Assembly (NCBI RefSeq): GCF_004054195.1
Contig: NZ_SBIW01000006.1
Coordinates: forward strand, 131,653-195,652
Reading direction: 5' to 3'
Origin: Mucilaginibacter gilvus
Lineage (GTDB): Bacteria > Bacteroidota > Bacteroidia > Sphingobacteriales > Sphingobacteriaceae
Length of the DNA stretch: 64,000 bases
This document shows positions 33,186-42,942 of this stretch, piece after piece (positions within the stretch are counted from its first letter, which is position 1; every line of letters starts with the position of its first letter). The position numbers and the translations under genes are program-made. The notes beneath the pieces were generated by a model. The model saw only the letters and a program-made list of their open reading frames with translations. It made no database searches and was not told the DNA's origin.

Positions 33186-33311
33186 AAGTAGTTCTATTTA
33201 GGTTTATCGGTTAAATATATACCTTAAAATTCATTCCAAAAATAATAAATTAAATTTAATGGTGTAATTTCGACACCTTATATTCGTGGCTCCAAATTTA
33301 CTTGTGTAAAA

Positions 33312-34298
33312 ATGCGTAAAATTACAAAAATAGCTGTTCTAACTTCTGGAGGCGATGCGCCGGGCATGAACCCCTGCATCCGCGCCGTAGTGCGTACTGC
33401 CATATATAATAAACTGGAAGTTGTAGGGATAAGGCAAGGTTACCAGGGCCTTATCGACAACAATATGTACGAGATGAACACCCGTTCGGTTAGTAATATC
33501 CTGAACCTGGGTGGTACTATTTTAAAAACCGCCCGCTGCCTCCCCTTCCGTACCGATGAAGGAATGGAAACCGCTTACAATAATATAAAAGCACAAGGTA
33601 TAGATGGGATAGTGGTTATTGGCGGCGATGGTACCTTTACCGGTGCACTGCGTTTCTCTCAACGTTTCCCGGATATTGCCGTAATGGGCGTACCCGGCAC
33701 TATTGATAACGATCTTTACGGTTCTACCTATACTTTAGGTTTTGATACCGCTACCAATACGGTTATAGAAGCTATAGATAAGATTCGCGATACGGCGGAT
33801 GCACACGACCGCCTTTTCTTTATCGAAGTAATGGGCCGCGATTCGGGCGCTATCGCGTTGCGTGCAGGTATCTCCTGCGGAGCAGAAGCAATTTTGTTAC
33901 CGGAGCGTGCTACCGCAATAGACGACTTGATAGAGAGCCTTAAAGCGGGGCAGTTCAACAAAAAATCATCGAGCATTGTAATTGTTGCCGAAGGCGATAA
34001 AAGCGGTGGTGTGTATGATCTGGCAGAACGTGTACGCGGGCAGGTTAAATTTTACGATATTAAGGTGACTATATTAGGCCACTTACAGCGCGGTGGAAGC
34101 CCGTCTGCATTTGACAGGATCCTGGGCAGCCGCCTTGGTTTTGCCGCAGTTAACGCGCTTATAGCCGGTAAATCGCAAATGATGGTTGGGCTTGAGGCTA
34201 ATCATATTAAACTAACTACCCTGGAAGAAGCGCTTACACAACATCAGTTTAAGCTGGAAGACGATTTGATGCAGATGTCAGAAATCCTATCTATATAA
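33312..34298 (+). CDS. pfkA: ATP-dependent 6-phosphofructokinase
   Basis: 328 residues. GGDAPGMN at 13-20, GGDGTFTGA from 104, PGTIDNDL with Asp132 and Asp134, MGRDSGAIAL and LGHLQRGGSPSAFDR. The Gly-Asp-Gly in GGDGT marks the ATP type rather than the PPi type. First gene of pfkA-(BadF paralogue)-gapA. Confidence 0.97.
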   Translation: MRKITKIAVLTSGGDAPGMNPCIRAVVRTAIYNKLEVVGIRQGYQGLIDNNMYEMNTRSVSNILNLGGTILKTARCLPFRTDEGMETAYNNIKAQGIDGIVVIGGDGTFTGALRFSQRFPDIAVMGVPGTIDNDLYGSTYTLGFDTATNTVIEAIDKIRDTADAHDRLFFIEVMGRDSGAIALRAGISCGAEAILLPERATAIDDLIESLKAGQFNKKSSSIVIVAEGDKSGGVYDLAERVRGQVKFYDIKVTILGHLQRGGSPSAFDRILGSRLGFAAVNALIAGKSQMMVGLEANHIKLTTLEEALTQHQFKLEDDLMQMSEILSI

Positions 34299-36150
<1,852 letters not shown>

Positions 36151-36174
36151 GGTTTAGTAATTTCTTTCATAATA

Positions 36175-36203
36175 GCAAAGCCTCCTAATTCGGGAGGCTT
36201 TGC
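36175..36203 (+). terminator. Terminator of the pfkA-gapA operon
   Basis: GCAAAGCCTCC/GGAGGCTTTGC, perfect 11-bp stem with a 7-nt loop, then TTGTTT. Confidence 0.85.
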
Positions 36204-36346
36204 TTGTTTATAAGGGATTACTCCTACCCTTGTTATCCTGAGCGGAGCGGAGGATCTAATAACCACTATGCCTCACTACTGCGCCAAAGGTTATTTTCCT
36301 TACCAATTGCAAATCCCCTAATATCACCTACATTTACTTCATCACC

Positions 36347-36793
36347 ATGAAGAAGACACTAACCTATACCTTAAAAGTGGGCTTAACCACATTGTTTGCA
36401 TCTCCAATACTTAGCCTGATTATCATGTATACTTTTGTGGGTTTGGTTTTCTTATTAAAACCCGACAATTTTAGTATTAATACAAGTATCAATTTCGTGG
36501 ATATTGCGGTGCTCACCGGCATTTCTACCTTGGTTTTACCATTTGCCATTCAAAAGGCAGCGGGTTCCGGGCCGGGGGTCTACAACAAAAAATCGCAAAT
36601 AACGGTGTCAACTTTCTTCTTTTCGGTACCGTTGTTTTGCATATACCTATTTACAATCAAAAGCGCAAGCGAACATCCGTTAGGAAATACCTTACTGATG
36701 GTTATCCCCAACCTTTTTGTAATGATGCTGTGTATTCGATTTTATAAGCTGGAGATTGGAACCCCCATGCCGGGAGTGGACATTGATGAATAA
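36347..36793 (+). CDS. Small integral membrane protein, unknown function
   Basis: 148 residues with about four TM segments (10-38, 50-65, 85-102, 115-132). The acidic end PMPGVDIDE should be cytoplasmic. No family recognised. It lies 42 bp before the PPK2 gene on the same strand. Confidence 0.65.
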   Translation: MKKTLTYTLKVGLTTLFASPILSLIIMYTFVGLVFLLKPDNFSINTSINFVDIAVLTGISTLVLPFAIQKAAGSGPGVYNKKSQITVSTFFFSVPLFCIYLFTIKSASEHPLGNTLLMVIPNLFVMMLCIRFYKLEIGTPMPGVDIDE

Positions 36794-36835
36794 CTAAAAC
36801 TTTTTAGCGAATCTGCGTATTACTATGATGCCATT

Positions 36836-37714
36836 ATGAAAGATATTATAAACCGCTTTAAGATCACCGATACCAACAGCTTTAAATTAAGCGATTACGA
36901 CACTGCTGATACCGCAGGTCATCAAAAAGAAAACGCGGAAGAGCTGTTAAGCGATCTGATCAGGCAAACCGCAAAGCTGCAAACGGAATTATACGCTGCA
37001 CATAACCATTCCCTGCTCATCATTTTCCAGGCAATGGATGCTGCCGGGAAAGATAGCGCAATAGCGCATACCATGTCGGGCCTAAACCCGCAGGGCTGCC
37101 AGGTGTTCAGTTTTAAGCAGCCCAGTGCCGAGGATTACGACCATGATTTTTTATGGCGACACTACAAAGCCCTACCCGAGCGCGGTCGCATCGGCATCCA
37201 CAACCGTTCGCATTATGAGAATGTGCTGGTTACCAAAGTACACCCCGAGTTTATTTTAAAGGAAAACCTCCCCGGTATTACGAAAGTAAAACACATCGAC
37301 AAAGAATTTTGGGAGAAGCGCTACCAGAGCATCCGAGATTTTGAAAAACACCTCGTTGAAAACGGGACGGTTATCGTTAAGTTTTACCTTAACCTATCTG
37401 AGCAAGAACAAAAAGAACGTTTTTTAAAACGCATTTCCGATCCTGAGAAGAACTGGAAATTTGCCGCAGGCGATATCAAAGAACGCGACAGGTGGAAAGA
37501 TTACATGGATGCATACGAAACAGCCATTAAAGAAACCAGCACAACAGATAGCCCATGGCATGTAGTGCCCGCAGATAAAAAGTGGTTTACCCGTGTGACT
37601 GTTTCAAGTATTATTTTGGAAACGCTTAAAAACTTGAAATTAAAATATCCTGTACTGCCAAAGGAGGAGATGGAAGAATTGGATAATACGAAAGCTGAGT
37701 TGGAGGAAGGATAA
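36836..37714 (+). CDS. Polyphosphate kinase 2 family protein
   Basis: 292 residues. Walker A IIFQAMDAAGKDSAIAHTMSG, a lid region with FLWRHYKALPERGRIGIHNRSHYENVLVTKVHP, and KFYLNLSEQEQKERFLKR. The family transfers phosphate between polyphosphate and nucleotides. Length and one-domain layout fit class I or III enzymes; which nucleotide is preferred cannot be read from the sequence. Confidence 0.93.
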   Translation: MKDIINRFKITDTNSFKLSDYDTADTAGHQKENAEELLSDLIRQTAKLQTELYAAHNHSLLIIFQAMDAAGKDSAIAHTMSGLNPQGCQVFSFKQPSAEDYDHDFLWRHYKALPERGRIGIHNRSHYENVLVTKVHPEFILKENLPGITKVKHIDKEFWEKRYQSIRDFEKHLVENGTVIVKFYLNLSEQEQKERFLKRISDPEKNWKFAAGDIKERDRWKDYMDAYETAIKETSTTDSPWHVVPADKKWFTRVTVSSIILETLKNLKLKYPVLPKEEMEELDNTKAELEEG

Positions 37715-37901
37715 GCGGTATTTTAGTAAACGCGAATAAACCACTACCAAAAAGGCGGTCCCCACCGCCGCTAACAAGCATTTTATTAATAGCCGGGTAA
37801 TCTCACCGCTGCCAACAACTTTCCTGAAAATTTCTCTTCCCTCATTTTGAAATTTGAAAAGAAGCGTTATTTTTAGGAAACTTCCCCGCACTAAAAAACC
37901 A

Positions 37902-38858
37902 ATGAATTACATCGACCTTTTATTAATACTCATCTTCCTTCTTTGTATCTGGGCGAGTGTTAAGCAGGGCTTTATATTGTCTTCTCTTTCTTTATTATCC
38001 TGGGTGGGTAGTTTGGCGGCAGGGTTCCTGGCCTACCGCCCGTTGGCCAGCTTTCTGCACGATCTGATGCCTTTTGCCGGTTTTTGGCTGCCGCCATTAT
38101 CATTTATGATAGGTGTATTGCTGGGTAAGCTTATCTTTGATGCCATTATAGTGCGCCTGCTTGACCGGATTCCCGGCCGCGCTCACAATAACCCTGTAAA
38201 TAAATTGCTTGGTGCCATTCCCGGTGTTGCCAATGGCTTTATCTGGACCATTTTATTATCCGGCATCCTGTTATTGGTACCGTTTACCAACGGCCTCTCT
38301 AAACAAACCAGGGATAGCACTTTGGCAGCCCGCCTGGTGGCGCGGATCAGCTGGCTGGATGAATCCCTATCTCCCGTGTTTAGCGAAGCGTTAAACAGCA
38401 CCCTCCCCAAAAAACACACGGAAGCCGGCCATGACGAATTTATAAAGCTGCCATTCAAGGTAAAGGACCCGACAGTACGTACCGACCTGGAAGCCGACAT
38501 GCTTATCCTGGTTAACAAGGAACGAAAAGAACGCGGTTTAAAACCACTCAAAGCCGACCCGGAGATGGCCGTTGTTGCCCGCAAGCATTCGGTAGATATG
38601 TTTGCACGGAGTTATTTTTCGCACTATACACCCGATGGCACCGATCCGTTCGCACGCATGAAAAAGGGGAACATTGTCTTTTTAACCGCCGGGGAAAACA
38701 TCGCGTTAGCACAAACACTTACTGTGGCGCATACCGGTTTAATGAATTCGCCGGGCCATCGTGCCAATATCCTCAATCCGGCCTATGGGCGGCTTGGGAT
38801 AGGCATCTTAGATGGCGGAATTTACGGGTTAATGATCACTCAGAATTTCAGGAACTGA
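37902..38858 (+). CDS. CvpA-CAP fusion protein
   Basis: 318 residues from ATG 37902. Residues 1-170 form a CvpA/colicin V production-type membrane domain with four TM segments (LLLILIFLLCIWASVKQGFI, SWVGSLAAGFLAY, WLPPLSFMIGVLLGKLIF, GFIWTILLSGILLLVPF). Residues about 195-318 are a CAP/SCP domain with MLILVNKERKERGLKPL, ARKHSVDMFARSYFSHYTPDGTDPFARM, TAGENIA and HRANILNPAYGRLGIG. The CAP domain would lie outside the cytoplasm. Both families are well defined; the role of the fusion is not. Confidence 0.85.
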   Translation: MNYIDLLLILIFLLCIWASVKQGFILSSLSLLSWVGSLAAGFLAYRPLASFLHDLMPFAGFWLPPLSFMIGVLLGKLIFDAIIVRLLDRIPGRAHNNPVNKLLGAIPGVANGFIWTILLSGILLLVPFTNGLSKQTRDSTLAARLVARISWLDESLSPVFSEALNSTLPKKHTEAGHDEFIKLPFKVKDPTVRTDLEADMLILVNKERKERGLKPLKADPEMAVVARKHSVDMFARSYFSHYTPDGTDPFARMKKGNIVFLTAGENIALAQTLTVAHTGLMNSPGHRANILNPAYGRLGIGILDGGIYGLMITQNFRN

Positions 38859-38993
38859 TGATATTATACGGCAAAATAATTCCGTGTAATATATTGACAG
38901 TCAATCATGCAATCGGTTGCATTTATCGTTTTTATTTATAATTTTGGCTGTCGGTTCACAACTAATCTCACTAACCACCATAAGCCTCCTATT

Positions 38994-40874
38994 ATGCCTA
39001 AATTAAAAGCCTTATCTATAATGCTGTTGCTCGGCATTTTCTCATCTCGCGCCTTTTGTCAGCAGTATAAGAACTTCCGCGTAGCGGTTTACTGCCGTGC
39101 TTACGAGGTTGCCAAAATGAACGATACCACCAATTACCTCAAGCCCATTTGGGATGAGCTATCCCGGCAACTTAAAGTGGATAAAGTTTACCTCGAAACG
39201 CACCGCGACACACACATTGTAGATCAAAAAACGTTGGATATTGCCAAAAAGTTCTTTAAAGACCGTGGCATTACCGTTGCGGGAGGCATCACCTACACCA
39301 TTAGCGAACCTAATAATTTTGAAACTTACTGCTATAGCGATCCCGCTCAGCGCAAAAAGGTGCAGGAAATAGCGGAATATACTGCCAAAAACTTCGATGA
39401 ATTTATTTTGGACGATTTCTTTTTTACGGATTGCAAATCGGACCAGAGCATAAAAGATAAAGGGACAAAAAGCTGGACGGAATACCGGCTGAAACTCATG
39501 ACAGATGCCGGCAGAGAGTTAGTGGTAGGCCCCGCTAAAAAAGTAAACCCAAAGGTTAAGGTAATTATTAAATACCCAAACTGGTACGAGCATTTCCAGG
39601 GACTGGGCTTTAACCTGGATGAAGAGCCCAAATACTTCGATGGTATTTACACCGGTACCGAAACACGGGATGCCGTAAGCAGCGACCAGCACCTGCAGGC
39701 CTACCTGGGTTACAACGTTTTCCGTTATTATGAGAACATAAAACCCGGCGGCAATGGCGGCGGATGGGTTGACCCGGGAGGGATGCGTAATTACGACCGC
39801 TATGCCGAGCAGCTCTGGATAACCGCCTTTGCCAAAGCGCCGGAGATCACGCTGTTCGATTTGAGGCAGCTGATACGCAAAACCATCCCTACCGACCGAT
39901 CGGCATGGCAGGGGCAGCAAACCAGCTTCGATTTTGATAAAATGATGGCGCCTGTAAATTACAACGGCGGCACTCCGGCGGCACCCACAACTATTGCCCG
40001 CGCCGCCGGGTACACCTTTGAAACCATAGATAAGTTTTTGGGGCTGTTAGGAAAGCCGATAGGCATAAAAAGCTACCGCCCCTATAATGCCACGGGCGAA
40101 GATTTCCTGCAAAACTTTTTAGGGCAGGCCGGCATCCCGATGGACCAATGCCCAACATTCCCCGCTGCAGATTCGGTTATATTACTTACAGAAGAAGCTA
40201 AATTTGATGCCCAGATAGTGGACAAGATAAAAAAGCAGCTTACCGATGGCAAAACGGTAGTAATAACCTCGGGATTGCTGCACGCCCTTCAGGATAAGGG
40301 GATAAAAGATATTGCCGAGATCACCTACACCGACCGCAAAGCATACGTAAAGGACTTTAAAACACGGCGGACCGGCATTGTATCTATAAACAGGCCGATG
40401 CTTATCCCGCAGATCCAGTACCTCACCAACGATTCCTGGGAACAGGTATCCGCTATAGACGGGCAAATGGGCTGGCCAATACTGCACGAGGCGCAATACT
40501 CCAAAGGTAAACTGAACGTATTGGTGATCCCCGAAAATTTTGCCGATCTGTATCGTTTACCTGCCGAGGCCCTCAACCGAATAAGGGCAACCCTGGGCGC
40601 AAAGTTGAACGTACAGTTAGAAGGCCCGGGCAATATTAGCATCTATATTTATGATAACAATACCTGCATAGTAGAGTCGTTTTCTGATGAGCCGGCTGAG
40701 GTGAACCTGCTAACAGCAACCCCATATAAAACCCTTACCGATCTGCTCTCCAACGCGAAACTACCCGGAACAGTAAGAAAAGTAAACGGCGGTTACGGGC
40801 AAACCGCCAGCGAGAAAAATGTGTTTCCAGTTAGCCTTAAACCACACTCCTACCGGGTGTTTAAGTTTGAATAA
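38994..40874 (+). CDS. Secreted protein with TIM-barrel-like (glycosyl-hydrolase-like) domain
   Basis: 626 residues from ATG 38994. Signal peptide 1-22 ending RAFCQQ. The first ~330 residues look like an alpha/beta barrel: VDKVYLETHRDTHIV, GITVAGGITYT, FDEFILDDFFFTDC (acid pair), VKVIIKYPNWYEHF, FDGIYTGTETRD and ITLFDL on successive strands. A ThuA/GATase-like domain follows (DSVILLTEEAKFDAQIVDKI, TVVITSGLL), then a beta-sandwich end. This is the layout of uncharacterised Bacteroidota carbohydrate-active proteins (GHL-type). Substrate unknown. Confidence 0.65.
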   Translation: MPKLKALSIMLLLGIFSSRAFCQQYKNFRVAVYCRAYEVAKMNDTTNYLKPIWDELSRQLKVDKVYLETHRDTHIVDQKTLDIAKKFFKDRGITVAGGITYTISEPNNFETYCYSDPAQRKKVQEIAEYTAKNFDEFILDDFFFTDCKSDQSIKDKGTKSWTEYRLKLMTDAGRELVVGPAKKVNPKVKVIIKYPNWYEHFQGLGFNLDEEPKYFDGIYTGTETRDAVSSDQHLQAYLGYNVFRYYENIKPGGNGGGWVDPGGMRNYDRYAEQLWITAFAKAPEITLFDLRQLIRKTIPTDRSAWQGQQTSFDFDKMMAPVNYNGGTPAAPTTIARAAGYTFETIDKFLGLLGKPIGIKSYRPYNATGEDFLQNFLGQAGIPMDQCPTFPAADSVILLTEEAKFDAQIVDKIKKQLTDGKTVVITSGLLHALQDKGIKDIAEITYTDRKAYVKDFKTRRTGIVSINRPMLIPQIQYLTNDSWEQVSAIDGQMGWPILHEAQYSKGKLNVLVIPENFADLYRLPAEALNRIRATLGAKLNVQLEGPGNISIYIYDNNTCIVESFSDEPAEVNLLTATPYKTLTDLLSNAKLPGTVRKVNGGYGQTASEKNVFPVSLKPHSYRVFKFE

Positions 40875-40925
40875 ACATTACCCGTTTTATAGCCAAAATT
40901 TGTCAGTTTCTCAAAAACTGATGAT

Positions 40926-40969
40926 AAAAAAGAAAAAGCGAAACGGTGATGTTTCGCTTTTTCTTTTTT
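40926..40969. terminator. Bidirectional terminator
   Basis: Perfect 19-bp stem (A-rich arm ending GCGAAAC) with a 6-nt loop between two convergent genes. T runs on both strands. Confidence 0.9.
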
Positions 40970-40971
40970 GT

Positions 40972-41697
40972 TTACCACGGCGTTACGCCATTATCGCTAA
41001 AGTACCCGCCGGTTGGGCCATCCTTATCTATCATGGCATATTTTACAATAGGGGCGGCGCCTTCTTCTACGCTTTTATACCCCTGGTTACCGTTAAAATC
41101 GGTTTTAGTGTAGCCGGGGTTTACAGCGTTTACCTTGAATTTATCCTTTAGTTCGTACGCTAAAGCAATCGTATAGTTATTCAACGCGCTTTTTGATGGG
41201 CCATAAGCAGCGGTCTTAACCTCGTAATGTCTCCAGGTTGGGTCGCTGTGTAAGGTTAGCGAGCCAAGGTCTGATGTTACGTTTACTATCCGCGGGTTGG
41301 GTGCGTTTTGCATAAGGGGCACAAATATGCGTGCCATACGCGCTACGCCTATCACGTTTACTTCAAACACCTCTCTAAATATTTCATCAGCGGTATTTAA
41401 AGCCGGCTGCGGGAAGCTGCCGGGAATGCCCGCGTTGTTTATCAGTACATCCAGGTGATCTATACTGCCGGCAAGTTTATTATATGCCGCCTGTGCCGAC
41501 TCTTCACTCGTTACTTCCAGTTGCAGAAACTCAACATCGGTTAAGCCTTCAGCATGTAATTCGGCTACGGCTTTATCGCCTCTTTCTTTGTCGCGGGCGC
41601 CCAGGTAGATGTGGTAACCGGCTGTGGCCAGTTGGCGGGCAGTTTCCAGCCCAATACCTTTATTGGCGCCGGTAATTAATACAGTTTGTTTTTTCAT
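40972..41697 (-). CDS. SDR-family oxidoreductase (carbonyl reductase-like)
   Basis: 241 residues: TGANKGIG at 8-15, NNAG, and the YGPSKSA catalytic Tyr-x3-Lys. The NPGYTKTDFNGN end is typical of carbonyl reductase-like SDRs. 51 bp downstream of an AraC regulator on the same strand, which may control it. Confidence 0.9.
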   Translation of the reverse strand: MKKQTVLITGANKGIGLETARQLATAGYHIYLGARDKERGDKAVAELHAEGLTDVEFLQLEVTSEESAQAAYNKLAGSIDHLDVLINNAGIPGSFPQPALNTADEIFREVFEVNVIGVARMARIFVPLMQNAPNPRIVNVTSDLGSLTLHSDPTWRHYEVKTAAYGPSKSALNNYTIALAYELKDKFKVNAVNPGYTKTDFNGNQGYKSVEEGAAPIVKYAMIDKDGPTGGYFSDNGVTPW

Positions 41698-41748
41698 GAT
41701 ACAAAATTATGGCGCGGCAATGGTTCCATCACTGCACATAGTATGGCA

Positions 41749-42648
41749 TTAACTGTACATTTCAAGGATTTGCTGGCGATAGGCCATTGGAGTGGCATCC
41801 GTAAGGCGTTTAAAAAACCTGTTAAAATACGCGGCATCCTCAAAACCAAGCTCATCCGCAATTTGCTTAATAGATAGTTTTGTATGCAACAAGCGGCGCT
41901 TTGCTTCCATAACCAGGCGGCTATGAATATGGCTTATGGCCGTTTTACCGCTTTGCTGTTTTACTACATCGCTGAGGTAGCCAGGCGTGAGGTTTAGCAA
42001 ATTCGCGTAAGCCGCAACATCGTGCTGGTGAATGTAATTCTCAGTAATTAATTGCTGAAAACTTCTAAGCAGGCAGTGGCCTTTGGTTGTTTTACAATCT
42101 TCGCCAAATTGTTCGTTATAAAGCCTGCTCAGGTATATCACCAGCACCCTCAGCCAGGAGGTAAGCATCTGGTTGTGCCAGCTGCCTGCCGAGTTGTACT
42201 CCACATACATCTTATGCATAATGTCTTTAAGGTAGATGATATCATCCTGAGACAAAACCAGCTCATGCGCACCCGCCGGATTTTGAATAATTGGCAATAA
42301 CCGCAGCATCCTGTTCTCTTCCAGCATTAAAAACTCTTCGCTAAAGTAGGCTACCCAACCCTGCATGGGGCAAATTTCCTCTTTTAAATGGATCTGTTGA
42401 GGTACGGTAAAATAGAAGTGGCCGGGCTTAACCGTATAGGCTGTATCATCTATCCAATGGCGGCTGCTCCCCTGCTCAACAAAGGCGAATAAATAATATT
42501 CCTTACGATGGGGCAGCAAAAATGCGGGATCTATTATCGCTTCAATCCCGTCAGACTCGCGCACCATTATCATGGCCGGCGACCCATCATCGTTTAGTAA
42601 AGGATAATTTGTGATCACACTTTTTTCCGGAATAGTTAAAACAGGCAT
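41749..42648 (-). CDS. AraC-family transcriptional regulator
   Basis: 299 residues. A cupin-type N-terminal sensor (HWIDDTAYTVKPGHFYFTVPQQIH) and two C-terminal HTH motifs (DVAAYANLLNLTPGYLSDVVKQQSGKTAISH and LSIKQIADELGFEDAAYFNRFFKRLTDATPMAYR). Probably regulates the adjacent SDR gene; the ligand is unknown. Confidence 0.93.
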   Translation of the reverse strand: MPVLTIPEKSVITNYPLLNDDGSPAMIMVRESDGIEAIIDPAFLLPHRKEYYLFAFVEQGSSRHWIDDTAYTVKPGHFYFTVPQQIHLKEEICPMQGWVAYFSEEFLMLEENRMLRLLPIIQNPAGAHELVLSQDDIIYLKDIMHKMYVEYNSAGSWHNQMLTSWLRVLVIYLSRLYNEQFGEDCKTTKGHCLLRSFQQLITENYIHQHDVAAYANLLNLTPGYLSDVVKQQSGKTAISHIHSRLVMEAKRRLLHTKLSIKQIADELGFEDAAYFNRFFKRLTDATPMAYRQQILEMYS

Positions 42649-42662
42649 AGTATAAAATTAAA

Positions 42663-42688
42663 AAATGGCGGTGAGTACACCGCCATTT
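42663..42688 (-). terminator. Terminator after the glgB unit
   Basis: AAATGGCGGTG/CACCGCCATTT, 11-bp stem with a 4-nt loop; on the minus strand it runs into TTTTTTAATTTT. Confidence 0.85.
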
Positions 42689-42747
42689 GTAAGTAAAAAA
42701 GTCTTAGCCAACCTGGTTGTAGTGTCCTCACCACAATCCTTAAGCGC

Positions 42748-42933
42748 CTACATCAACTCCTTATCTTTTTTTACGTGATAGGCCTTATTGGCCATATAAA
42801 ACAGCAAAACTGTTGGTATAATGTAAAACAGCGCGCCGCTATATTTAATATCCGGGTAGGTAACTATCAGTTGATAGATCAACAATATTAAAGCTACTAT
42901 CCCGCCTATGAGGTATAAATAAAAGAACTTCAT
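42748..42933 (-). CDS. Small two-span membrane protein
   Basis: 61 residues with two TM segments (5-25 and 35-52) and a charged end KKDKELM. It starts 9 bp after the glgB stop, so it is cotranscribed. No family recognised. Confidence 0.65.
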   Translation of the reverse strand: MKFFYLYLIGGIVALILLIYQLIVTYPDIKYSGALFYIIPTVLLFYMANKAYHVKKDKELM

Positions 42934-42942
42934 GCCTGCTGT

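Noticed and set aside
37640..37891. Minus-strand frame of 83 codons with a TM-like segment
   Set aside because: Half of it is antisense to the PPK2 gene end, it has no start context, and the hydrophobic stretch is probably chance.
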